A stretch of DNA of 64,000 nt from DATARH01 sp963705325 (GCA_963705325.1 OY970069.1:4650001-4714000); one strand, 5' to 3'. Numbered from the stretch's first letter, positions 51,953 through 61,524 are shown. Numbers and translations are program-made. Notes: a model not told the origin generated them from the letters alone.

Positions 51953-52207
51953 TTAGCCGCAGCGGTAGCGGCCGATCGCAGCGCTGCCGTCCCGCTCGAT
52001 ACTGTGGAGCTCGGCCGGCTTACCCATCTGCTCGCAATAGACGCCGGCCACGCTGTTGGCGCGCGCGTCGGCACCTTCATCGCTCCACCAGCGCAAGGTG
52101 ATTTGGTTGGGCGATTGCGAGAGGGTCCAGGGTTCGCTGGAGCAGGCAGTTAGCGCCAGCATCGTCAGGGCGGCAGCCAGCTGGACGGCCAAAGAGAGTT
52201 TGTTCAT
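51953..52207 (-). CDS. Small lipoprotein, unknown function
   Basis: The 84-residue protein has a lipoprotein signal (MNKLSLAVQLAAALTMLALTACSS) with lipobox LTAC, so the mature part begins at Cys21. The mature region contains two further cysteines (YCEQ and the final CG) and the NQITLRWWSDEGADARANSVAGVYCEQMG block. I do not recognise a named family. It lies between the EF-G-like gene and DUF2905 and starts at an ATG with only a weak ribosome binding site. Confidence 0.7.
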   Translation of the reverse strand: MNKLSLAVQLAAALTMLALTACSSEPWTLSQSPNQITLRWWSDEGADARANSVAGVYCEQMGKPAELHSIERDGSAAIGRYRCG

Positions 52208-52280
52208 CGGGCTCAACCTGAGGGTCCGTCTCGCCCGTAAACGCCGGCGTGGGCGAAACCTCCCCAGTTTCGCCGACGTC

Positions 52281-52481
52281 TCAGCGATTAATGAGCCAGA
52301 GCACGAGCGAAATAACGACGCTGACGAGCAGGCAGGTGACGATCGGCAGGTAAAGCGTGAAATTGCCGCGCTCGATGACGATGTCGCCCGGCAACCGCCC
52401 GAGGCCGATCCGGCCAAGCCAGGGCCAGAGCAGCCCCAGCGCGGCGATCGCCAGCCCGACCACGATCAGGGTCCGCGACAT
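52281..52481 (-). CDS. DUF2905-like small membrane protein
   Basis: The 66-residue protein has two transmembrane helices (about 4-22 LIVVGLAIAALGLLWPWLG and 43-63 TLYLPIVTCLLVSVVISLVLW) joined by the segment GRLPGDIVIERGNF, which is characteristic of DUF2905. Function is unknown; members are widespread small inner-membrane proteins. The open frame extends much further upstream, but the ATG at 52481 fits the family start. It lies downstream of the aminotransferase gene. Confidence 0.8.
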   Translation of the reverse strand: MSRTLIVVGLAIAALGLLWPWLGRIGLGRLPGDIVIERGNFTLYLPIVTCLLVSVVISLVLWLINR

Positions 52482-52558
52482 CGCTATCAACCCGCTCGTG
52501 CCGCCTCGCGGAGCGACCGCCGACCGACCCCCCCGCGGCCGCGCGGATAGACCGCCGA

Positions 52559-53761
52559 CTAGGTTAGCGCCAGGCAGGCGCGCTCGATGCGCCGGCAGGC
52601 CTCCTCGAGAACGGCGTTCGAGGTCGCATACGAGATGCGGATATGCGGCGCGAGGCCGAACGCCTCGCCATGCACCACCGCCACGCCCTCGGCGGCGAGG
52701 AGATACTTGGCGAAATCCTCGTCGTTGCGGATCGTCTCGCCTTGCGGCGTCTTCTTGCCGATAAGCCCGGCGACCGACGGGTAGACGTAGAACGCGCCTT
52801 CCGGCCGCGGGCAATACATCCCCGGCACCTTGTTGAGCGCATCGACGACGAGGTCGCGGCGCTGCCTGAACACCGCCGCGTTGGGGGCGATGAAATCCTG
52901 CGGGCCGTTGAGGGCCTCAATCGCGGCGGCCTGGCTGATCGAGCACGGGTTGGCGGTCGAGTTCGACTGGATCGCCCCCATCGCCTTGATTAGCTGCTTC
53001 GGCCCGGCGCCGTAGCCGATGCGCCAGCCGGTCATGCAATAGGCCTTGGAAACGCCGTTGACCGTGAGCGTGCGCTCGTAGAGGCGCGGCTCGACCTGGG
53101 CGATCGTCTTGTAGACGAAGTCGTCGTAGATCAGGTGCTCGTACATGTCGTCGGTCATCACCCAGACCTGCGGGTGCTTGAGCAGCACGTCGGCGACGGC
53201 GTGCAGATCGGCCTCGCTGTAGGCCGCTCCCGAAGGGTTCGACGGCGAATTGAGGATCAGCCATTTGGTCTTCGGCGTGATCGCCGCGTCGAGATCCTCC
53301 GGTCGCATCTTGAACCCGTAATTTTGCGGGCAGGCCACCGGCACCGGGTTGCCGTCGGCGAGCAGCACCATTTCGGGATACGACACCCAATACGGCGCCG
53401 GGATCACCACCTCGTCGCCCGGGCTCAGGGTCGCGACCATCGCGTTGTAGAGCACCTGTTTGCCGCCGCTCGAAATCGATACCTGGCCGGGTTCGTAATC
53501 GAGCCCGTTCTCGCGCTTGAACTTGGCGCAGACCGCTTCTTTCAGCTCCATCCGGCCGTCGAACACGGTGTACTTGGTGTCGCCGCGGCAAATCGCGGCG
53601 ATCGCCGCCTCCTTGATATTCTCCGGCGTGTCGAAATCGGGCTCGCCAACCGACAGGCTGATAATGTCGCGGCCTGCCGCCTTCAACTCGGTGGCAAGCG
53701 CCGTGATGGCCATCGTGGGCGAGGCTTTGACCCGCGCGAGGCGGTCGGCAAGAAAACCCAT
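52559..53761 (-). CDS. Pyridoxal-phosphate-dependent aspartate aminotransferase (class I/II)
   Basis: The 400-residue enzyme transfers an amino group, probably between aspartate and 2-oxoglutarate. The PLP lysine is in NGVSKAYCMTGWRIGY; other motifs are SLSVGEPDFDTPENI, NSPSNPSGAAYS and the C-terminal HIRISYATS substrate arginine. The sequence is of the Ib subgroup, which also includes prephenate aminotransferases of alphaproteobacteria, so it may work on both. It stands alone on the minus strand, 110 bases after the acyltransferase gene ends. Confidence 0.92.
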   Translation of the reverse strand: MGFLADRLARVKASPTMAITALATELKAAGRDIISLSVGEPDFDTPENIKEAAIAAICRGDTKYTVFDGRMELKEAVCAKFKRENGLDYEPGQVSISSGGKQVLYNAMVATLSPGDEVVIPAPYWVSYPEMVLLADGNPVPVACPQNYGFKMRPEDLDAAITPKTKWLILNSPSNPSGAAYSEADLHAVADVLLKHPQVWVMTDDMYEHLIYDDFVYKTIAQVEPRLYERTLTVNGVSKAYCMTGWRIGYGAGPKQLIKAMGAIQSNSTANPCSISQAAAIEALNGPQDFIAPNAAVFRQRRDLVVDALNKVPGMYCPRPEGAFYVYPSVAGLIGKKTPQGETIRNDEDFAKYLLAAEGVAVVHGEAFGLAPHIRISYATSNAVLEEACRRIERACLALT

Positions 53762-53871
53762 GGTCTCACTTTCCGGGAATTACCGAGCGATTTTAGTGCC
53801 CGCGTCCACGGATGTGAAGATGCGGCGGCGCTGCAACAAGGGCGGCGGCAACCGAAGGAGGGAGGAGTTGG

Positions 53872-54966
53872 TCAGGCGGCCGCCGCGGCTTGCCGGTGGA
53901 AGAGGGATTTTCCCAGCGCCATTCCCGGCAGCTCGATCCACCGGTACGACGCGATGGCGACCGGCACCGCCAACGCGATATTGAGCGCGATCAGGCAAAG
54001 CGAAAATGCCGTGGGGTGATCCGTCCTGGCCTCCGACGGCAGCAGCGTAAACATCGCGAAGGCGACGAAAATCAGCACGACCTGCCCGAACGCATAGAGG
54101 CTGTAGGAGACGTCCCCGATCAGCGCAAGCCATGGATGTCGCAGGAAGCTCGCAGCCGACCGCGAGCGAACGACCCAGGCAATCAGCTGCGCGCTAACCA
54201 CCGCGTCGACCATGTTTCGCGCCGGCTGATAGAGGCGAACTTCGTGAAACGCGAGGGCGATCCCCAGCCCAACCAAAACCATCGCGGGGCTGAGGAAAGG
54301 CCGCAGACCTCGCGCGGCCATCGCGGTGGGGATCAGCATCCCGATCAGGAAACAATAGAGGTAAGCCAGCGGCCGCGCGTCGACGTCGTTCGACAAGCGC
54401 ACCGCGACGACGCAGAGCGCAATCAAAAGCACCAGCAACTGCGGCGGCGTAAATCTCCGCAGCGCGAGGGCGCCGAGCGGCAGCAGCGGAATGACGAAGA
54501 GCTCGATCTGCACGGACCACATCACGCTGTTGATGCGCCACGACAGACCCGTCGCGTTCATGGCGATGGCCTGCGGCGAGGTATCGACCGAGCGGTAGAC
54601 GTTGTACCAATCGGTCGCCGCGTCGAGCGGCGGCCCGGCGACGATCTTAGACACGACAACCGCGGCTGCCAGCGAAACCCAGAGGACTGGAAGAAGCCGG
54701 CACAGGCGGCTGATGACAAATGGGAAGACCCGGGGATCGCGGCCGAGCGATTGCCCGAGCACGAAACCGCTCAGCACGTAGAAAAAAACGACGGCGGCGT
54801 CGGCCTCGAAAATCCCGCCCATCGCGAACATGAAGGGCGTTTGAGGCAAGACGATCAGCCCATGACCGACGATGACCAGCAGTGCCGCGAGACCGCGAAG
54901 CGACTGCAGCCGCTCGTCATGATGCGACGGCACGGCGCGATACCGAGGAATGACGAGCGAAGACAA
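53872..54966 (-). CDS. Acyltransferase-3 family membrane protein
   Basis: The polytopic protein of about 364 residues shows the acyltransferase-3 hallmarks: ERLQSLRGLAALLVIVGHG at its start, with the conserved RGLAAL and catalytic-type His, and the FFYVLSGFVLGQSLGR and RLCRLLPVLWVSL blocks. Members O-acylate sugars of exopolysaccharides, lipopolysaccharide or Nod factors in the inner membrane. Start is uncertain: TTG 54966 gives a 50-base overlap with the upstream gene, and GTG 54933 would shorten it to 17. Translational coupling with the upstream membrane protein is likely. Confidence 0.85.
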   Translation of the reverse strand: MSSLVIPRYRAVPSHHDERLQSLRGLAALLVIVGHGLIVLPQTPFMFAMGGIFEADAAVVFFYVLSGFVLGQSLGRDPRVFPFVISRLCRLLPVLWVSLAAAVVVSKIVAGPPLDAATDWYNVYRSVDTSPQAIAMNATGLSWRINSVMWSVQIELFVIPLLPLGALALRRFTPPQLLVLLIALCVVAVRLSNDVDARPLAYLYCFLIGMLIPTAMAARGLRPFLSPAMVLVGLGIALAFHEVRLYQPARNMVDAVVSAQLIAWVVRSRSAASFLRHPWLALIGDVSYSLYAFGQVVLIFVAFAMFTLLPSEARTDHPTAFSLCLIALNIALAVPVAIASYRWIELPGMALGKSLFHRQAAAAA

Positions 54967-55993
54967 AGCCGAACCGCGCCTTCATCCACGCAGCGCGGTC
55001 CTTGTCCTTCATCCGCCACAGGAATTGGTCTACCCAAAAATGCACCAGGCTGACCGATAGCATGACGGAAATGCCGATCGTAGAAGCCCCGCCCGGCTGG
55101 ACGGCAATGAGCCGCGACGCCGCCATGAAGAGCAACAGGGCCGCCGGCGCCAGGACGATGAGGACAGGCAGGCGTCGCCTGCAGACCACTTCCTTGCCGC
55201 GACTGACGCTGTGGGCACCCAGGAAAATCAGGTATTGCAGTCCATGCGCGGCCGCGAAGGAAATGAACCCGAGCGTGTAGTCCCGCGACACGTACATCGT
55301 GAACAGGAAGGTGACGCTCAGGAAGATACTGATCGCGAACAGATACTGCTGCTTGAGCCAGGCGCCGGCGGCTAGCCACAAGGCAAGACCGGTGAGCGGT
55401 ACCGCCGCCAGCAATCCCACGTGGTAGCAGAACCCGATGACAGCGACCGCCGTCGGCCCCAGCGGCACATAGTTTTCGCCGATCATGTAGATCGGCGCCA
55501 TCGCCTTCAGCACGCCGAGCATCCCCACGACAACGCCGGCACGGATGGCGATCTTCTCGTACCGCAAGAGCGGCCGCCCTCTGTCGGTCAACGAGACGAA
55601 AGTGGCGACCCCGATATTCTGGGCGCCGAAATGCCATGTCTGCCAGAGGGAGGTGAGAAGGAGCGCAGGGACGAAGACCGGATTCTCGGTATTACAGAAG
55701 ACGGCAATCCCCGCTGTGAAGAGCACGCAAGGAACGACAACCATCCGGACCGGATGGTCATGAAGAAACCTCCTAATCGCTCCATCTGTCAGGAGGTAGA
55801 AGGTCGCGGCGACATGGGTCGAGCCGAGGAGCAAAGCGAAGGCGACGACCGGTGCGATCAACGGATAAGACGGCACCAGGGCGATGCCGCAGAATGGTAG
55901 AATCGTCGCGAGAATCAACGCCGCCGAGAACAAGGCTCCGGCGTTGGCCGACCGGCTGACGGGATAGACCGCCGCGTTGGCTTCGACACTCAT
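54917..55993 (-). CDS. Polytopic membrane protein of unknown function with conserved histidines
   Basis: The 358-residue protein has about nine or ten predicted transmembrane helices. Histidines lie within or next to membrane segments: GSTHVAATFYLL, LWQTWHFGAQNIGV, GFCYHVGLL, AAHGLQYLIFLGAH and SLVHFWVDQFLWRMKDKD. Intramembrane histidine sets like this are seen in membrane metalloenzymes such as carotenoid dioxygenase-like proteins. I do not recognise the family. It starts the two-gene unit with the acyltransferase, suggesting joint work on a lipid or surface polymer. The start ATG is at 55993, divergent from uvrB. Confidence 0.75.
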   Translation of the reverse strand: MSVEANAAVYPVSRSANAGALFSAALILATILPFCGIALVPSYPLIAPVVAFALLLGSTHVAATFYLLTDGAIRRFLHDHPVRMVVVPCVLFTAGIAVFCNTENPVFVPALLLTSLWQTWHFGAQNIGVATFVSLTDRGRPLLRYEKIAIRAGVVVGMLGVLKAMAPIYMIGENYVPLGPTAVAVIGFCYHVGLLAAVPLTGLALWLAAGAWLKQQYLFAISIFLSVTFLFTMYVSRDYTLGFISFAAAHGLQYLIFLGAHSVSRGKEVVCRRRLPVLIVLAPAALLLFMAASRLIAVQPGGASTIGISVMLSVSLVHFWVDQFLWRMKDKDRAAWMKARFGFVFARHSSVSRRAVAS

Positions 55994-56155
55994 CTAGTAC
56001 GCCGCTTGGAACCGCTTCGACGCAGCCAGACTGCCGGCGAACTATGAAGGTCGAGTAAAGAAGCGGCTCGTGGCAAGTGGGCGCCGCGGCGGAAAATTCA
56101 GGCCGCAGCGGGCGCCACGCTGGCATCCCTCGGCCGACGGACTTATCTTTAACCC

Positions 56156-58327
56156 ATGCTCGAGCCGCTCTTCGTCGCCGAGCGCCCGTCGGGCGATATC
56201 GGCAAGCCGTTTCAGCTATCGTCCGAATTTCAGCCCGCCGGCGACCAGCCGCAGGCGATCGACGAATTGTGCGAGGGGTTGGCGCGCGGCGAGCGGGACC
56301 AGGTGCTGCTCGGGGTTACCGGCTCGGGCAAGACCTTTACGATGGCGCATGTCATCCAGCGCCTCCAGCGGCCGGCCATCGTGCTGGCGCCGAACAAGAC
56401 GCTGGCGGCGCAGCTCTACGGCGAGATGAAAAGCTTCTTCCCGGAGAACGCGGTCGAGTATTTCGTCTCGTATTACGACTACTACCAGCCGGAGGCCTAC
56501 GTTCCGCGCTCCGACACCTATGTCGAGAAGGAGTCGTCGCTCAACGAGCAGATCGACCGGATGCGCCACTCGGCGACGCGGGCGATTCTCGAACGGCGCG
56601 ACGTCGTGGTCGTCGCCTCAGTGTCGTGCATCTACGGCATCGGTTCGGTCGAGACCTATTCGCAGATGACCGAGACGGTCACCGCCGGGGAGCGGATCAA
56701 CCGCAACCGGCTGCTCGCGCATTTCGTTGAGATGCAGTACCGGCGCAACGACACGAATTTCGTGCGCGGCACATTCCGGGTGCGCGGCGACACGATCGAG
56801 ATCTTCCCGGCGCATTACGAGGACCGCGCCTGGCGCATATCGTTGTTTGGCGACGAGGTCGAGGGCATCCACGAGATCGACCCGCTGACCGGGGAGAAGC
56901 TCGCCGCGCTGCAATCGATCAAGGTTTATGCCAACAGCCACTATGTGACGCCGCGCCCGACCCTCCTGCAGGCGATCGAGCAGATCAAGCGCGACCTCAA
57001 AATCCGCCTCGACGAACTGTACAAGGCGGGACGGCTACTCGAGGCCCAGCGGCTCGAACAGCGTACGACCTTCGATGTCGAGATGATCGAGGCGACCGGC
57101 AGCTGCGCGGGGATCGAGAACTACTCGCGCTATCTCACCGGGCGCAAGCCGGGCGAGCCGCCGCCGACCTTCTTCGAATACATGTCGCGCGACGCGCTGG
57201 TCATCGTCGACGAGTGCCATGTCACGGTGCCGCAGCTCGGCGGCATGTTCGGCGGCGACTGGACGCGCAAGACGACGCTCGCCGAATACGGGTTCCGGCT
57301 GCCGTCGTGTACCGACAATCGGCCGCTGAAATTCGAGGAATGGGACGCCTATCGCGGCCAGACCATCTTCGTGTCGGCGACGCCGGGGCGCTGGGAGATG
57401 GAGCGCGTCGGCGGCGTCTTCGTCGAGCAGATCGTGCGGCCCACGGGCCTCATCGACCCGCCTTGTATCATTCGCCCGACCGAAAACCAGGTCGACGATC
57501 TGATGGCCGAATGCCGCGAGATCGCCGCGAAGGGACAACGGGCGCTGGTCACCACCCTGACCAAGCGCATGGCCGAGGCGCTTACCGAATACCTGCACGA
57601 AGCGGGACTGCGTGTCCGCTACCTGCACTCCGATGTCGACACGATCGAGCGCATCGAAATCATTCGCGATCTGCGGCTTGGTGTGTTCGACATACTAATC
57701 GGCATCAACCTGCTGCGCGAAGGACTTGATATTCCTGAATGCGCGCTGGTCGCGATCCTCGACGCCGACAAGGAAGGCTACTTGCGTTCGCGCACTTCGC
57801 TAATCCAGACCATCGGCCGCGCGGCGCGGCATATCGAGGGGCGCGCGATCCTCTACGCCGACCACATGACCGAGAGCCTCAAGGCGGCGCTCGCCGAGAC
57901 CAGCCGGCGGCGCGAGAAACAACAGGAATACAACGCCGCCAACGGCATCACCCCGGAAAGCATTCGCCGCGGCATCGCCGACATCCTTGACAGCGCCTAT
58001 GAGCGCGACCACGTCACCGTGGGGCTGGGCGAGAGCGATGCGGCGCATTACCAGGGCAAGGATCTAAAATCGGTCATCGCCGACCTCGAAAAGCGGATGC
58101 GCGCTGCGGCGGCCGACCTCGAATTCGAGGATGCCGCGAGGCTGCGGGACGAGATCAAGCGGCTGGAGCAGGCCGAGCTCGGCCTCGCGGCGAGCACCGC
58201 GCCTGCGGGAATCGGGCGCGTCGAGGGTGCGCGCGGGCGCTCAATCGCCGGTCGCGCCGGCGTGTCGGCGCGGGACATGATGCGCGCCAAGATGCGGGCT
58301 AAGAAGGATCGCCGTGCCCGGCGCTAA
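56156..58327 (+). CDS. uvrB: Excinuclease ABC subunit B
   Basis: The 723-residue UvrB is the damage-verifying helicase of nucleotide excision repair. Walker A GVTGSGKT is at 53-60, the beta-hairpin YYDYYQPEAYVP near 103, the DEAD-like VIVDECH near 346 and helicase motif VI in QTIGRAARH. The C-terminal UVR motif (LEKRMRAAAADLEFEDAARLRDEIKRLE) binds UvrC. It is longer than E. coli UvrB (673) by a C-terminal tail. No LexA-type SOS box is evident in the 162-base upstream gap. uvrC lies about 1.1 kb downstream, after the SDR gene. Confidence 0.98.
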   Translation: MLEPLFVAERPSGDIGKPFQLSSEFQPAGDQPQAIDELCEGLARGERDQVLLGVTGSGKTFTMAHVIQRLQRPAIVLAPNKTLAAQLYGEMKSFFPENAVEYFVSYYDYYQPEAYVPRSDTYVEKESSLNEQIDRMRHSATRAILERRDVVVVASVSCIYGIGSVETYSQMTETVTAGERINRNRLLAHFVEMQYRRNDTNFVRGTFRVRGDTIEIFPAHYEDRAWRISLFGDEVEGIHEIDPLTGEKLAALQSIKVYANSHYVTPRPTLLQAIEQIKRDLKIRLDELYKAGRLLEAQRLEQRTTFDVEMIEATGSCAGIENYSRYLTGRKPGEPPPTFFEYMSRDALVIVDECHVTVPQLGGMFGGDWTRKTTLAEYGFRLPSCTDNRPLKFEEWDAYRGQTIFVSATPGRWEMERVGGVFVEQIVRPTGLIDPPCIIRPTENQVDDLMAECREIAAKGQRALVTTLTKRMAEALTEYLHEAGLRVRYLHSDVDTIERIEIIRDLRLGVFDILIGINLLREGLDIPECALVAILDADKEGYLRSRTSLIQTIGRAARHIEGRAILYADHMTESLKAALAETSRRREKQQEYNAANGITPESIRRGIADILDSAYERDHVTVGLGESDAAHYQGKDLKSVIADLEKRMRAAAADLEFEDAARLRDEIKRLEQAELGLAASTAPAGIGRVEGARGRSIAGRAGVSARDMMRAKMRAKKDRRARR

Positions 58328-59129
58328 CCCCGGGGCGGACCCCGAACCAAGCGGCGCGTTCCCGACACCGGAAGCGCCGAAGGCGGCGCTCGTCACCGGC
58401 GCCGGCCAACGTATCGGCCGGGCATGCGCATTGGCTCTGGCGGAGGCCGGCTTCGCGGTGGCGGTGCACTACAACTCGTCCGGAACGGAGGCCGAAAAGG
58501 TTGCGGCGGCGATCAGGGCGAAGGGCCGAAAGGCGATCGCCATCGCCGCCGATTTAGCAGACGAGAACGCGGTCGCGGCGCTACTCCCCCGAGCCGCCGC
58601 CGCGCTCGGGCCGATCGGGGTGCTGGTCAACAACGCCTCGGTGTTCGAGGACGATACCGTCGCGACGGCGAGCCGCGAGAGCTGGGATCGTCATCTCGCA
58701 ATCAACCTGCGGGCGCCGTTCGTGCTGATCCAAGAGTTTGCCCGTTCTCTGCCGGAAGAGGCGGGCGGATTGATTGTCAATCTGTTGGACGAGCGAGTTT
58801 GGAATCTCACTCCTTATTTCGTCTCCTATACCCTTAGCAAAGCTGGATTGTGGACCCTGACGCAAACGATGGCGCTGGCGCTGGCGCCCCGCATCCGGGT
58901 CAACAGCATCGGGCCCGGCCCGACCTTGCCAAGCCCGCGACAGAGCCACGAGCAATTTCTCCAACAGTGCCGCTCGATGCCGCTGCAGCGAGGCACGGGG
59001 CCGGAAGAGATTGCGCTGGCACTACGCTTTATCCTAGGCGCGCCGGCGATGACCGGACAGATGATGGCGCTGGATGGCGGTCAGCATCTCGGCTGGGCTC
59101 AGCCGCGCAACGCTCGCGTGGTAGAATAA
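58314..59129 (+). CDS. SDR-family oxidoreductase, pteridine reductase-like
   Basis: The 271-residue protein begins with a GTG inside the end of uvrB (14-base overlap), with AAGGA at proper spacing. The NAD(P) motif is TGAGQRIGRACA (TGxxxR form, seen in pteridine reductases). The catalytic Tyr and Lys are in YTLSK, and an Asp (NLLDERVWN) replaces the usual SDR serine, exactly as in PTR1/FolM. This supports reduction of dihydrofolate- or pterin-type substrates using NADPH. It is translationally coupled to uvrB, and the next downstream gene is uvrC after an AT-rich gap. Confidence 0.85.
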   Translation: MPGANPGADPEPSGAFPTPEAPKAALVTGAGQRIGRACALALAEAGFAVAVHYNSSGTEAEKVAAAIRAKGRKAIAIAADLADENAVAALLPRAAAALGPIGVLVNNASVFEDDTVATASRESWDRHLAINLRAPFVLIQEFARSLPEEAGGLIVNLLDERVWNLTPYFVSYTLSKAGLWTLTQTMALALAPRIRVNSIGPGPTLPSPRQSHEQFLQQCRSMPLQRGTGPEEIALALRFILGAPAMTGQMMALDGGQHLGWAQPRNARVVE

Positions 59130-59438
59130 GAGGCGGGTAAGTTTGCGATGAGGTAGGTGACAATATGTCTCAACTAAGCCCCGGATTACTCTCGACTCTG
59201 GCTTCTGATGCTAAAGTTGTTCACAACGCATATTACCTCCGTATGACACCTTGCGATTCTGAGGTTTAGGACCAATTGTGACAAACTGTTAACAATTGCA
59301 ACTGAAAACATCTCGTAAATTCAGTGAGATAGAATTTATGCCTATTTTTTAGGCAAGTCCCTCAAACAGTCAGATTTCTTGCCCTTGAACGTGTGCGAAC
59401 CGGGTTTTTCGACAGAGTTATCCCCAGATTCGGTGGAT
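59130..59438. other. AT-rich intergenic regulatory region before uvrC
   Basis: About 300 bases with much lower GC than the flanks. It contains an operator-like palindrome (59273-59298), a TAGAAT hexamer near 59330 and a 34-codon open frame (59165-59269), the last without clear support. It probably holds the uvrC promoter. Two GAAC tetramers near 59387 are ten, not eleven, bases apart, so they do not match the alphaproteobacterial SOS box. Confidence 0.5.
59273..59298. promoter_or_regulatory. Operator-like palindrome upstream of uvrC
   Basis: CAATTGT (59273-59279) and ACAATTG (59292-59298) are perfect 7-bp inverted arms, with inner ACA/TGT also matching around AAC. The AT-rich dyad in a GC-rich genome looks like a regulator binding site. 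It lies 141 bases before the uvrC ATG. Confidence 0.5.
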
Positions 59439-61505
59439 ATGCCCACGAGCGGACAAAATTCCGAGAACGCGGCCTTCGCGGGGCCAGTGAAACCAGCGAA
59501 GCGAGCACCCCGGCGACTGCGGCAGCCCGCCCCCGAAGCGTTCGATCCGCGGCGGGGACCCGAAGGTCTGGACATTCCGTCGGCTGAAACCACGCCCGCG
59601 CCAGCATCGATCGGCGGCATCGCCCAGGGCACCGCGATACTGCGCGCGGCTCTGCGCAACGTGCCGGCTGGGCCAGGCGTCTACCGCATGCTCGACCGCA
59701 AAGGCGACGCGGTCTATGTCGGCAAGGCGCGCAACCTCAAGGCTCGAGTGCAGAACTACACCCACATTGCCGGCCTTTCAAACCGGCTGCGCCGGATGGT
59801 GGCAGAGACAGCGGCGCTGGAAATCGTCGTTACCGCCACCGAGGCCGAAGCGCTGCTGCTTGAATGCAACATGATCAAGCGGTTGCTGCCCCGCTTTAAC
59901 GTGCTGCTGCGCGACGACAAGTCGTTCCCATTGATTCACATCACCGCCGACCACGAGTTCCCGCAACTGACCAAGCATCGCGGCGCGCGCGAAAAAGGCG
60001 GCACTTTTTTCGGTCCGTTTGCTTCGGCCGGGGCGGTCAACCGGACCCTCATCACGCTGCAGAAGGCGTTTCTGTTGCGCTCGTGCGGCGACAGCGTCTT
60101 CGCCAATCGGACACGTCCGTGCCTGCTGTTCCAGATCAAGCGCTGCAGTGCGCCCTGCGTCGGGCGCATCTCGCCGCACGATTACGCCGCGCTAATCGAG
60201 GAAGCGAAAGGCTTTCTGTCGGGCGGCAGCGCGGAAGTGCAGGCGCGCCTCGCGGTTGAGATGGAGGCAGCGTCGGCCGCGCTGGATTTCGAAGCCGCCG
60301 CGATGCTGCGTGACCGCATCCGCGCGCTGTCGATGGTGCAGGGCCACCAGGACATCTACGTGGCGGGCATCGACGACGCCGACATCATCGCCGCGTATCA
60401 GGCAGGCGGGCACACCTGCGTGCAGGTCTTCTTCTTCCGCGGCGGGCAAAACTGGGGAAACCGCGCCTATTTCCCCAGTCACGACCGCCAGCTCGGGGTG
60501 GAAGAGGTGCTGACAAGCTTTGTCGGGCAGTTCTACGATAACCGGCCGAAGCCGCGTTTCGTGCTGCTGAACCATCGGCTTGTCGAGCAGGACCTTGTCG
60601 CCGAGGCGCTATCGCTCGGCGGGCATAAGGTAACCCTCCTGATGCCGCAGCGCGGCGACAAAAAGAAGCTGCTCGAGCGGATCGAGACCACCGCGCGCGA
60701 GGCGCTCGGCCGCCGACTGGCCGAGAGCAGCACCCAGCGCCAATTGCTCGAGGGGGTCGCCACGGCACTTGGATTGACCGGCCCGCCCACCCGCATCGAG
60801 GTTTACGACAACAGCCACATACAAGGCGCGAATGCGGTCGGCGCGATGATCGTTGCCGGGCCCGAGGGGCTGATGAAGAACCAGTATCGCAAGTTCACGA
60901 TTCGCGGAGAGCGCGGAGCGCCAGCCGAGGGCGGCGGCTCGACGGAACCCGATGCTTTTGGTGGCGATGACTATGCGATGATGCGCGAAGTCCTGCACCG
61001 CCGGTTCGCTAGGGCGCTGAAGGAAGACCCCGAACGGACGGGAAGCACCTGGCCCGATCTCGTGCTGATCGATGGCGGGCTCGGCCAATTGGGCATCGCG
61101 CAGGGAGTGCTTGAGGAGCTCGGCATCGATGACATCGCGCTCGTGGGCATCGCCAAGGGACCGGACCGCAATGCCGGCCGCGAACGCTTCTTTGTCCCGG
61201 GGCGCGCGCCATTCTCGCTGGAGCCGCGCGACCCCGTGCTTTATTTCCTGCAGCGGCTCCGTGACGAGGCGCACCGCTTCGCGATCGGCACGCATCGCGC
61301 CCGCCGCGCCAAGGCGGTCGGCCGCTCCCCGCTTGACGAGATCGCCGGGATCGGATCGAAGCGCAAGCAGGCACTGCTGCACCATTTCGGCTCGGCCCGG
61401 ACGATCGCCCGCGCCGGGCTCGCCGAGATCGAGCGCGTCGCGGGGATTAGCAAAGCTGTCGCGCAAAAGGTCTATGACCACTTCCACGGGGATCGCTTAA
61501 GATAA
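59439..61505 (+). CDS. uvrC: Excinuclease ABC subunit C
   Basis: The 688-residue UvrC makes both incisions in nucleotide excision repair. After an N-terminal extension of about 70 low-complexity residues comes the GIY-YIG nuclease (GPGVYRMLDRKGDAVYVGKARNLKAR). The UVR motif, the RNase H-like C-terminal nuclease (IEVYDNSHIQGANAVGAMIV; LVLIDGGLGQLG) and the helix-hairpin-helix end (IAGIGSKRKQALLHHFGS) follow. I chose ATG 59439 with GGTGG upstream; a TTG at 59379 would add 20 residues. It is longer than in E. coli (610). pgsA follows 19 bases later. Confidence 0.97.
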   Translation: MPTSGQNSENAAFAGPVKPAKRAPRRLRQPAPEAFDPRRGPEGLDIPSAETTPAPASIGGIAQGTAILRAALRNVPAGPGVYRMLDRKGDAVYVGKARNLKARVQNYTHIAGLSNRLRRMVAETAALEIVVTATEAEALLLECNMIKRLLPRFNVLLRDDKSFPLIHITADHEFPQLTKHRGAREKGGTFFGPFASAGAVNRTLITLQKAFLLRSCGDSVFANRTRPCLLFQIKRCSAPCVGRISPHDYAALIEEAKGFLSGGSAEVQARLAVEMEAASAALDFEAAAMLRDRIRALSMVQGHQDIYVAGIDDADIIAAYQAGGHTCVQVFFFRGGQNWGNRAYFPSHDRQLGVEEVLTSFVGQFYDNRPKPRFVLLNHRLVEQDLVAEALSLGGHKVTLLMPQRGDKKKLLERIETTAREALGRRLAESSTQRQLLEGVATALGLTGPPTRIEVYDNSHIQGANAVGAMIVAGPEGLMKNQYRKFTIRGERGAPAEGGGSTEPDAFGGDDYAMMREVLHRRFARALKEDPERTGSTWPDLVLIDGGLGQLGIAQGVLEELGIDDIALVGIAKGPDRNAGRERFFVPGRAPFSLEPRDPVLYFLQRLRDEAHRFAIGTHRARRAKAVGRSPLDEIAGIGSKRKQALLHHFGSARTIARAGLAEIERVAGISKAVAQKVYDHFHGDRLR

Positions 61506-61524
61506 CACCCCTATCCTGGACGGG

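Noticed and set aside
59165..59269. 34-codon open frame in the AT-rich gap
   Set aside because: It has only a partial ribosome binding site and no homology that I recognise; too short to call a gene.
59387..59400. GAAC direct repeat resembling an SOS box before uvrC
   Set aside because: The tetramers start ten bases apart; the alphaproteobacterial LexA site needs a seven-base spacer, eleven apart.
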